From: a virus
Reading direction: 5' to 3' (one strand)
IMG/VR virus record: IMGVR_UViG_3300036399_001217
Location: 1-22,079 of that record
Length of the DNA: 22,079 nucleotides
How positions within the stretch are numbered: the stretch's first letter is position 1; each line of letters begins with the position of its first letter. A program made the position numbers and the translations under genes. Positions 15,827-22,079 of this stretch are shown piece by piece. The notes below the pieces were generated by a model. It was not told the origin of the DNA and ran no database searches. It was given only the letters and a program-made list of their open reading frames with translations.

Positions 15827-17434
15827 ATGATTCAAAATCAGCCAAAAAAGAATCTAAAAGATATCATTGCTGAAGAATATCGTAAGTCTGCAAACGACCC
15901 GATATACTTTATGAAAAAATATTGTGTCATCCAACATCCAACAAGAGGTAAGATACCATTTCATTTGTATCAATTTCAGGAAAATTGTTTAGATGATTTC
16001 AAAGATAATAGGTTCAATATAATTTTAAAATCCCGCCAGTTAGGTTTATCAACTCTATCGGCGGGCTTTATTCTTTGGAAGATGTTATTTAATCAGGACT
16101 ATAATGCGTTGGTTATTGCAACTAAAGTAACTGTTGCAAAAAACTTAGTAGAAAAAGTAAGGGTTATGCACGATTTACTTCCTATTTGGTTAAGAGATGG
16201 TGGTAGTAGTTCAGTAGAAGATAATAAACTATCACTTAAATTAAAAAATGGTTCACAAGTAAAAGCAATCGCATCTTCTCCAGATGCAGGTCGTTCTGAA
16301 GCCTTATCACTATTAGTAGTAGATGAGGCGGCATTCATTAGAGATATTGATGAAATTTGGTTATCCGCACAATCAACCCTATCAACGGGTGGTTCGGCAA
16401 TCGTATTATCTACACCAAATGGTATTGGTAATTGGTTTCATAAAATGTGGGTAGATGGAGAAAGTGGTGCAAATGGTTTTAATTGTATTAACTTACATTG
16501 GACTGTACACCCTGAAAGAAATCAACAATGGAGAGATGAACAAACAAGAATTTTAGGAATTAAAGGAGCAGCACAGGAATGTGATTGTGACTTTGTTGGG
16601 TCTGGTGATACTGTAATCGACCCGGCATTATTGACTTGGTATAAAGATACCTATGTTATGGAGCCAATAGAAAAAGCTGGGTTTGATGGGAATCTTTGGA
16701 AATGGGAATATCCAAATTACAATAAGTCATATATGGTTGTAGCCGATGTGGCGCGAGGTGATGGAGCCGATTATTCTACTGCCCAAGTATTAGATATTGA
16801 AGATTGTACCCAAGTAGCTGAATATAGAGGGAGATTGGATACAAAGGATTTTGGAAACTTCTTAGTAAGTTTAGCAACTGATTATAATAATGCATTACTT
16901 ATTATAGAAAATGCCAATGTAGGTTGGTCAGCAATTCAACAAGTAATTAATAGAGCATATCCTAATTTATTTTATATGAGTAAGGATTTACAATATATTG
17001 ATACTGAAAAACAAATGAGTAATAGGTATTACAGAGATGAAAGAAATATGGTTGCTGGGTTTTCTACAACATCAAAAACCCGTCCTCTTATCATATCTAC
17101 ATTGGATACCTATATGAGAGAAAAAGATATTCTCATTCGTTCTAGCAGATTGATTGATGAAATGTTTACTTTTATTTGGAGTTCTGGTAGAGCTGAAGCT
17201 ATGAAAAGTTACAATGATGACTTGATTATGGCATTGGGAATTGGACTATGGGTTCGTAACACAGCGCTTAGATTGAAGCAAGAAGGGATTGATTTAACCA
17301 AAGCAATGTTGAATTCATCTACGGTTAAATCATATGAAGAGGGGGTTTATACTAGCAATTGGCAAAAGGATAATCCATATGAAATGAAAATAGGTAATGG
17401 GGAAGTAGAAAATTTGAAGTGGTTGCTTGGATAA
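15827..17434 (+). CDS. Terminase large subunit, T4 gp17-like packaging motor
   Basis: The 535-residue protein is the ATPase-nuclease that drives genome packaging into the prohead and cuts the concatemer. The N-terminal motif KIPFHLYQFQ (42-51) is typical of gp17-like enzymes. The ATPase domain has a deviant Walker A, SRQLGLST (69-76), Walker B LLVVDEA (162-168, with Asp166 and Glu167) and a coupling motif VLSTPNG (193-199). The C-terminal RNase H-like nuclease shows acidic residues at Asp307 (VVADVARGDGADYS), Glu361 (LLIIENANVGW) and Asp464/465 (YNDDLIMALG). T4 gp17 is about 610 residues, so this version is somewhat shorter but all motifs are present. It lies upstream of the portal, its docking partner, with one gene between. 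Confidence 0.96.
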   Translation: MIQNQPKKNLKDIIAEEYRKSANDPIYFMKKYCVIQHPTRGKIPFHLYQFQENCLDDFKDNRFNIILKSRQLGLSTLSAGFILWKMLFNQDYNALVIATKVTVAKNLVEKVRVMHDLLPIWLRDGGSSSVEDNKLSLKLKNGSQVKAIASSPDAGRSEALSLLVVDEAAFIRDIDEIWLSAQSTLSTGGSAIVLSTPNGIGNWFHKMWVDGESGANGFNCINLHWTVHPERNQQWRDEQTRILGIKGAAQECDCDFVGSGDTVIDPALLTWYKDTYVMEPIEKAGFDGNLWKWEYPNYNKSYMVVADVARGDGADYSTAQVLDIEDCTQVAEYRGRLDTKDFGNFLVSLATDYNNALLIIENANVGWSAIQQVINRAYPNLFYMSKDLQYIDTEKQMSNRYYRDERNMVAGFSTTSKTRPLIISTLDTYMREKDILIRSSRLIDEMFTFIWSSGRAEAMKSYNDDLIMALGIGLWVRNTALRLKQEGIDLTKAMLNSSTVKSYEEGVYTSNWQKDNPYEMKIGNGEVENLKWLLG

Positions 17435-17446
17435 TCTATATTTATA
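17413..17446 (+). promoter_or_regulatory. Candidate Bacteroidota-type promoter (TTTG-N20-TATATTTATA)
   Basis: TTTG at 17413-17416 and TATATTTATA at 17437-17446 are separated by 20 bases. This resembles the Bacteroidota housekeeping pattern (-33 TTG, -7 TAnnTTTG), with A in place of the last G. The upstream box lies inside the end of the terminase gene. The element ends 17 bases before the next ATG. Confidence 0.45.
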
Positions 17447-17463
17447 TGTTGAAACTCTTATAG

Positions 17464-18504
17464 ATGAACGAAGATTTAGATAAATGGTTTAAAGAAAAGT
17501 GGGTAAACATCGGCAAAAAAGTTGATGGTAAACATCCACCATGTGGAACTTCGGGAGAAAAGAAAGGTTATGCTAAATGTGTTCCTGCGGCAAAAGCAGC
17601 TGGGATGAGTAAAAAAGAAAAAGAAAGTGCAACTCGTAGAAAGAGAGATGCACAAAATGATGCAGGAAGAGGTGGTAAGGATAGTAAGGGACAGGGTAAA
17701 ACGCCCATATATGTTTCTACTAAACCTAAAAATGAAGAGTGGAGTGATAAATATAAAAGTAGTATAGATTGCAATAATCCAAAAGGTTTCTCTCAAAAAG
17801 CACATTGTGCAGGAAAGAAAAAAAATGAAGATATGAATATAGAAGAAAAACTAAATTTATTTTTAGAAAAGAATTGTCCAACTGACCCGGCAAAGTGGTC
17901 GGCATCTAAATCCGCAGCAAAATCTAAATTTGATGTTTATCCATCTGCATATGCAAATGGATGGGCTGCAAAGAACTATAAATCAAAAGGTGGTGGTTGG
18001 AAAACTTGCAATGAGGGAGAAGCTAACGCATTATGTGAAGATTGTTGGGATGGATATAAGCAAGTAGGAATGAAGGATAAAGGTGGAAAGCAAGTTCCAA
18101 ATTGTGTTCCCGTAAGTGAAGATATCGATTCAGATGATGATGTAAACTATGGTTTAGTTGAACCAGAAGAATATGATGTTGAAGATGAGGATATGGAAGA
18201 TTTCATTTCTTTTATGAGAGCATATTCTAAAGATTTAAGTGAAGCAAATTGTAATTGTGTTTATGAAGCAGAATATCAGGGTAGAAATGTTCAGTTAGGT
18301 AAACCAATGCAAGGTGATGTTAAAAAGTTCAAAGTTTATGTAAAAAATCCAGCAGGTAATGTTGTTAAAGTAAACTTTGGTCAAAAAGGAATGAAAATCA
18401 GAAAATCAAATCCTGCAGCTAGAAAATCATTTAGAGCAAGAATGAATTGTGATAATCCAGGACCAAGACATAAAGCAAATTATTGGTCTTGCAGAAAGTG
18501 GTAA
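17464..18504 (+). CDS. Mosaic of short Cys-containing viral modules, between terminase and portal
   Basis: The 346-residue protein appears to be a string of short modules that I recall as recurring in T4-like phages, and partly in large eukaryotic viruses (DUF5872- and DUF6321-like; the names are from memory). In order: KWVNIGKK...GKHPPCGTS...YAKCVPAAKA (~12-85); SIDCNNPKGFSQKAHCAGKK (~100-119); CPTDPAKWSASKSAAKSKFD with GWAAKNYKSKGGGWK (~138-180); CEDCWDGYKQVGMKDKGGKQ with VPNCVP (~191-216); an acidic stretch (~219-248); and a C-terminal basic module (~285-346) with KFKVYVKNPAGNV, KSFRARMNCDNPGP and YWSCRKW. The repeated Cys pairs could bind zinc. Position suggests a packaging or capsid role, but no enzymatic motif is visible. 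Confidence 0.8.
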   Translation: MNEDLDKWFKEKWVNIGKKVDGKHPPCGTSGEKKGYAKCVPAAKAAGMSKKEKESATRRKRDAQNDAGRGGKDSKGQGKTPIYVSTKPKNEEWSDKYKSSIDCNNPKGFSQKAHCAGKKKNEDMNIEEKLNLFLEKNCPTDPAKWSASKSAAKSKFDVYPSAYANGWAAKNYKSKGGGWKTCNEGEANALCEDCWDGYKQVGMKDKGGKQVPNCVPVSEDIDSDDDVNYGLVEPEEYDVEDEDMEDFISFMRAYSKDLSEANCNCVYEAEYQGRNVQLGKPMQGDVKKFKVYVKNPAGNVVKVNFGQKGMKIRKSNPAARKSFRARMNCDNPGPRHKANYWSCRKW

Positions 18505-18529
18505 AATTTGGTAATTTCAAAAATTTTAC
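18501..18529 (+). terminator. 9-bp hairpin spanning a stop codon
   Basis: GTAAAATTT (18501-18509) and AAATTTTAC (18521-18529) form a perfect 9-bp stem around an 11-base loop. The stem includes the TAA stop of the Cys-module gene (18502-18504). No clean U-tract follows, so a 3'-end stabiliser or a weak terminator is as likely as a strong terminator. The loop-side TTTG overlaps a candidate promoter for the portal gene. Confidence 0.35.
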
Positions 18530-18540
18530 TTATCTTTATA
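18507..18540 (+). promoter_or_regulatory. Candidate portal-gene promoter (TTTG-N20-TATCTTTATA)
   Basis: TTTG at 18507-18510 and TATCTTTATA at 18531-18540 have exactly the same 20-base spacing as the pair upstream of 17464. This fits a Bacteroidota-like -33/-7 promoter with TAnnTTTA. The element ends 18 bases before the portal ATG. The A-rich leader (TATAAAATAAAA) has no Shine-Dalgarno sequence. Confidence 0.5.
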
Positions 18541-18558
18541 AATTAATATAAAATAAAA

Positions 18559-20298
18559 ATGGCAGATAAATCAATATTCGGTAGGTTACAAAAATTATTT
18601 TCAACAAACACCATTGTTCGTAAAACAAAAAAAGGTGTTAGAGTCATTGATACGGATGAATACCAATCAATGTCAACTAACCTTGTTGACCGTTTTATGA
18701 AAATGAAAACGCCGGCATATAGTACTGGAATGCTTGAATCTGCAATGTCTTATCAACAAGTAAGAGCAGATTTATTCAGAGATTATGATTCAATGGATAA
18801 CGACCCTATCTTATCTTCTGCTTTAAATATTTTTGCTGATGAATCAACTCCAAAGAATGAACATGGTGATGTATTAAGAATCAATTGTTCAAATGAAAAT
18901 ATTAAAAGTATTCTTCATAACTTATTCTATGATATAATGAACATAGAATTTAACTTATGGCCTTGGGGTAGAAACTTAGTAAAATATGGTGATTTCTTTT
19001 TACAATTAGAAATTGCTCCAGAATTAGGTATTATAAATATAGTACCAATGTCAGTATATGAAGTTAGTAGAGTTGAAGGATTTGATATGGAAAATCCACA
19101 AAGAGTAAAATTTGTTTACTCACCATATACTAACCCATATGGAAGTACACAAGCTTCAAACAAAAAAGAATACGAAAATTACGAAGTAGCTCATTTCCGT
19201 TTATATTCGGATGCAAACTTCTTACCATATGGTAAATCAATGTTAGAAGGAGCTAGAAGAGTTTGGAAACAATTAACTCTTATGGAAGATGCGATGTTAA
19301 TCCATCGTATTATGAGAGCACCTGAAAAAAGAATATTTAAAATTGATGTAGGTAATATTCCACCAAATGAGGTAGATAATTACATGCAAAAAATTATAAA
19401 CGCAAGTAAAAAGACTCCATTTGTTGATGCAGCAACTGGCGATTACAATTTGAAATATAATATGCAAAACCTTATTGAAGATTATTATATGCCAGTGCGT
19501 GGTAATGATAATGGTACTTCAATTGATACTTTAAAAGGCTTAGAATATAATATGGTGGATGACCTTAACTATTTAAAAAATAAGTTAATGGCAGCATTAC
19601 ATATTCCAAAAGCATATTTAGGATACGAAGAAGATATTAGTGGTAAGGCAACTCTTGCATCACAAGATGTTCGTTTTGCAAAAACAATAGAAAGAATTCA
19701 AAAAGTATTGGTATCTGAATTAACTAAGATAGCAATTGTACACTTATATGCACAAGGATTAGATGATGCAAATGATTTAGATTTTTCATTAGAATTAACA
19801 ATTCCATCTAAAATTTATGAGCAAGAAAAGGTTGAATTATATACTTCAAAGGTAGCATTGATTCAACAAATGCAACAAACTAAAATGTTTTCTAAAAAAT
19901 GGATGTATGATACAGTAATGGATATGACTCCTGAAGAGCAGGATGAATTAACATTAGATGTGTTAGATGATACTAAACAACAATTCCGTTTAACTTCTAT
20001 TGAAACACAGGGTGTTGACCCTGCTAAACCAACCGGTGTAGAAGGAGAACCAACAAATGTTGAAGAAGAGTTGGATAGATTGAACACCGAATTGGAAACC
20101 GAAGGAGATGTTGGTAGACCAAAAGACCCGGTTAGATATGGTAAAGATGACCATCCATTAGGAAGAGACCCATTCGGCCAAAAATCTAATAAACAAAAAG
20201 AAGGTTCTGTCAAATATAAACCAAGGGAGAATTACAAAGAAATTTTTAAGGATATGATGGGAAATAAAAAGACTATTTTGACAGAAGATTCTAAATAA
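18559..20298 (+). CDS. Portal vertex protein, T4 gp20-like
   Basis: The 579-residue protein is recognised as a T4-type portal, the dodecameric ring at one capsid vertex through which DNA enters and leaves and to which the terminase docks. Characteristic segments are YDSMDNDPILSSALNIFADE (76-95), VKYGDFFLQLE (141-151), YGKSMLEGARRVWKQL (224-239), APEKRIFKIDVGNIPP (254-269), YYMPVRGNDNGTSIDTLKG (309-327), KLMAALHIPKAYLGYE (342-357) and DVRFAKTIERIQKVL (370-384). The last ~110 residues are acidic and Pro/Gly-containing, probably a flexible tail. It is slightly longer than T4 gp20 (about 524 residues). Confidence 0.95.
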   Translation: MADKSIFGRLQKLFSTNTIVRKTKKGVRVIDTDEYQSMSTNLVDRFMKMKTPAYSTGMLESAMSYQQVRADLFRDYDSMDNDPILSSALNIFADESTPKNEHGDVLRINCSNENIKSILHNLFYDIMNIEFNLWPWGRNLVKYGDFFLQLEIAPELGIINIVPMSVYEVSRVEGFDMENPQRVKFVYSPYTNPYGSTQASNKKEYENYEVAHFRLYSDANFLPYGKSMLEGARRVWKQLTLMEDAMLIHRIMRAPEKRIFKIDVGNIPPNEVDNYMQKIINASKKTPFVDAATGDYNLKYNMQNLIEDYYMPVRGNDNGTSIDTLKGLEYNMVDDLNYLKNKLMAALHIPKAYLGYEEDISGKATLASQDVRFAKTIERIQKVLVSELTKIAIVHLYAQGLDDANDLDFSLELTIPSKIYEQEKVELYTSKVALIQQMQQTKMFSKKWMYDTVMDMTPEEQDELTLDVLDDTKQQFRLTSIETQGVDPAKPTGVEGEPTNVEEELDRLNTELETEGDVGRPKDPVRYGKDDHPLGRDPFGQKSNKQKEGSVKYKPRENYKEIFKDMMGNKKTILTEDSK

Positions 20299-20311
20299 AT
20301 TAATTAAAGTA

Positions 20312-20331
20312 ATATAAAAATATATTTATAT
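20312..20331 (+). promoter_or_regulatory. ATATTTATA motif within a small palindrome, upstream of gene at 20351
   Basis: TATATTTATA at 20321-20330 matches the -7-like element seen upstream of 17464. It also forms the right arm of a 7-bp inverted repeat, ATATAAA / TTTATAT (20312-20318, 20325-20331). No TTG lies at the -33 position used by the other two candidates. The ATG follows 20 bases after the motif. Confidence 0.3.
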
Positions 20332-20350
20332 CAGAAAATTGTAGCAATTA

Positions 20351-21226
20351 ATGAAAACTATTAAACACTCAAAGTTTAAAAATACAGGATTTATTTTTGA
20401 ATTATTGGTTAGACAAGTGACCTCAGAAATCATGTCTGGCAAAATAAATTCTATCGCAGAAAAGATATTAAAAGAGCATTTTAATTCAAAAAAGGAATTA
20501 TCCAAAGAATTAAAATTATATCAATATCTTATTAATGAAAAATATAATTCAGAAAGTAAAGCTGAGAAATTCATTGATACAATATGCGAAGCTCGTAAAA
20601 GATTAGACGAGAAAAAACTTACAAAGGAGAAATACATTCTTATTAAAGAAATTAAAGAAACTTATGGTTTAGATGAGTTTATTAAATCTCCTATTTCAAA
20701 TTATAAAACATTAGCATCTATTTATAAAATATTTGAAGTAACTACATCAGAGGAACAATACGAACCAACTGATATAGTTTCATCTCGTTTTACTATTGCT
20801 GAAAATATTATTAATTCTTCGATTCAAAACAAAGATGTTAAAATCAAAGATGCTATAATGGAGCAATATAAAAAGCAAGATGATGATTTAAGAGCAATAT
20901 CTTATAAATTATTAATAGAGAATTTCAATAAAAAATATAAAAATTTATCTTCGCAACAAAAAGGATTATTGAAGGAATATATCAATAATATGAATAATAC
21001 TGGCAAATTAAAAGAATATGTATCAGTAGAAGTTCATACAATCGTTGAGGGATTAAAAGAAGTTGGTTCTAAAATTTCTGATAAAGTTACAAAAATTAAA
21101 TTAGCAGAAACGATTTCAAACTTAAAGAAAGTTAAATCAGCTAAAGCTATTAAGGAATCGCATTTATCAGCTATGATGATGTCATACGAACTTTTAAAAG
21201 AATTAAAAGATGCCAGCACAAAGTAA
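20351..21226 (+). CDS. Alpha-helical capsid-region protein, unknown function (scaffold candidate)
   Basis: The 291-residue, Lys/Glu-rich protein appears almost wholly helical, with no transmembrane segment or Cys-rich motif. It begins MKTIKHSKFKNTGFIFELLVRQVTSE; I recall a similar opening (K-N-TG-x-x-FELLVRQVTS) in proteins next to the portal in other T4-like phages. The first half contains ELSKELKLYQYLINEKYNSE, and the C-terminus has LKKVKSAKAIKESHLSAMMM. Lying just after the portal, where T4 has small core and protease genes, it may be a prohead core or scaffold component. That is positional inference only. It overlaps the next gene by 17 bases. Confidence 0.75.
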   Translation: MKTIKHSKFKNTGFIFELLVRQVTSEIMSGKINSIAEKILKEHFNSKKELSKELKLYQYLINEKYNSESKAEKFIDTICEARKRLDEKKLTKEKYILIKEIKETYGLDEFIKSPISNYKTLASIYKIFEVTTSEEQYEPTDIVSSRFTIAENIINSSIQNKDVKIKDAIMEQYKKQDDDLRAISYKLLIENFNKKYKNLSSQQKGLLKEYINNMNNTGKLKEYVSVEVHTIVEGLKEVGSKISDKVTKIKLAETISNLKKVKSAKAIKESHLSAMMMSYELLKELKDASTK

Positions 21227-21977
21227 AGCACAGCAAAGATTTATGGGAATGGTTCATGCAACTCAAAAGGGTGATATGGATTCTCCATCTCCAGAAGTTT
21301 CAAAAGCTGCAGACTCGATGAGTGATAAAGATGCTAAAGATTTTGCATCAACATCTCATAAAGGATTGCCTGATAAAATAAAGGAATTAATTATTAGAGA
21401 AGCTAGAGGTGTTAAAACTATTACAAAAGAATATGGAGAAGTTGTAGACCAAATTCAAAAACATTTGGATTTATACAAACAAACAAAAGGAACTCCTGCT
21501 GAAAAGCAACACATCCAACACTTAAAGCAACTTAATAATAAGAAGAAAGCATTAGCAAACGAATTAGACCAAAAGGTTAGTGGTTTGTATAAAGATGCTG
21601 AATTGAAGGTGGATGAAATGAACACTACTGCAAATGTGCAAGGATACGATTCCCCAAACGCATTTACTAAAAGAGGTGATGAAAAAACAAACGCTAAGAA
21701 ACAAGCAGATTTAAGTGGATATAGTGTGGTTAAAGAAAATCGTTGGGTTACATTAAAAAAAGAAGATGGAACTGCAAATGCAAAAATAGGTAAAGGTATA
21801 TCTAATATCAATAAGCAATTGGCAGAAATGGAAAGATTTCTTAGTTGGTATGGTAGATTAAAACAAGAAAATGGTGTTTCAAATGAATCTTTTTGGAAAA
21901 GAACAAATAGTAATATTTATAAGATAAAGGAGCGACTCATTAAATTAGAACAACACATTCGCAAAATAGCAGAATAA
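21210..21977 (+). CDS. DUF3008-like protein with helical C-terminus
   Basis: The start overlaps the end of the previous gene by 17 bases. Residues 1-54 (MPAQSKAQQRFMGMVHATQK, SPEVSKAADSMSDKDAKDFA, STSHKGLP) match what I recall of the small DUF3008 family, found in phages and other viruses. A helical region follows (~55-138: DKIKELIIREARG, LKQLNNKKKALANELDQKV). A second short recurrent phage motif, MNTTANVQGYDSPNAFTKRG (137-156), and a helical end (~198-255) complete it. Function is unknown. Position in the capsid block suggests a prohead core or internal virion protein. Confidence 0.8.
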   Translation: MPAQSKAQQRFMGMVHATQKGDMDSPSPEVSKAADSMSDKDAKDFASTSHKGLPDKIKELIIREARGVKTITKEYGEVVDQIQKHLDLYKQTKGTPAEKQHIQHLKQLNNKKKALANELDQKVSGLYKDAELKVDEMNTTANVQGYDSPNAFTKRGDEKTNAKKQADLSGYSVVKENRWVTLKKEDGTANAKIGKGISNINKQLAEMERFLSWYGRLKQENGVSNESFWKRTNSNIYKIKERLIKLEQHIRKIAE

Positions 21978-22079
21978 ATGAAAATATCTCAATTAAAAGA
22001 ACTTGTTAGACAAGTAGTTAAAGAAGAAAACGATTATCAGCAATTATTTAAACATATGTTAGATAAGACTGGTAAGGAT
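21978..22079 (+). CDS. Capsid-region protein, 3'-partial, unknown function
   Basis: The ATG directly follows the previous stop (TAAATG), and the frame stays open to the window end, giving 34 residues. The N-terminus (MKISQLKELVRQVVKEE) is an amphipathic helix; NDYQQLFKHMLDKTGKD follows. Similar MKxSxLKxLIRxVxKE starts occur, as I recall, on several proteins of related phages. In gene order it could be a core protein or the start of the prohead protease/capsid group, but too little is visible to say. Confidence 0.65.
   Translation, partial: MKISQLKELVRQVVKEENDYQQLFKHMLDKTGKD

Noticed and set aside
16031-16054. Deviant Walker A in the terminase (Leu where T4 has the P-loop Lys) as a sign of inactivation
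   Set aside because: RQxGxST-type P-loops are common in phage terminases, and all other motifs, including the nuclease acids, are intact.
10125-20330. TATTTATA motifs as reversed T4 late promoters (TATAAATA on the minus strand)
   Set aside because: They lie just upstream of + strand genes and no credible minus-strand gene exists, so a + strand role or plain A/T richness is more likely.

Overview
The window looks like part of the late (virion and packaging) region of a large T4-like tailed phage. The firmest marker genes are a gp17-type large terminase and a gp20-type portal vertex protein, preceded by long fibre or adhesin genes. The host is probably a member of the Bacteroidota, perhaps a flavobacterium. 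The DNA is AT-rich, starts are preceded by A/T-rich stretches and not by Shine-Dalgarno sequences, and two intergenic regions carry TTTG...TAnnTTT promoter-like pairs. The host is an inference; the phage nature is well supported. Every convincing gene lies on the + strand, tightly packed. I see no tRNA, rRNA, CRISPR array or insertion sequence.

Region 1 (1-8625) is a fibre module. A 5'-truncated fibre gene ends in an S74-type intramolecular chaperone with an intact Ser/Lys dyad. It is joined by a TAATG stop/start overlap to a 1640-residue Ser/Thr-rich beta-sandwich protein that ends in a Hint (intein/hedgehog-like) self-processing domain. A 147-residue protein follows that looks like a Hint fold without its catalytic residues.

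Region 2 (8641-14453) holds two unusual multidomain proteins. One is a GT7-type galactosyltransferase whose fold appears to be interrupted by a laminin-G-like domain. The other is a 1438-residue protein combining an HxGH nucleotidyltransferase, a Gly/Ala-rich hydrophobic segment, a zincin (HEMAH) and a C-terminal ligase/adenylyltransferase-like domain with KTDG and EGIVF motifs.

Region 3 (14501-22079) is the packaging and capsid module: a Cys4 coiled-coil protein, a membrane-anchored protein, large terminase, a mosaic of short viral Cys modules, portal, and three small proteins in the place where T4-like phages carry prohead core and protease genes. The last gene runs off the window. T4's sheath and tube genes are absent between terminase and portal.

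The strongest candidates for something new are the Hint fibre with its dead Hint-like neighbour, the laminin-G domain nested inside a glycosyltransferase, and the nucleotidyltransferase-zincin-ligase polyprotein. The Hint tail, the 147-residue gene and the nested insert share a very low GC content (about 15-23% in hand-counted 60-base lines, against about 35-43% in flanking lines), which suggests they were acquired separately from their surroundings.
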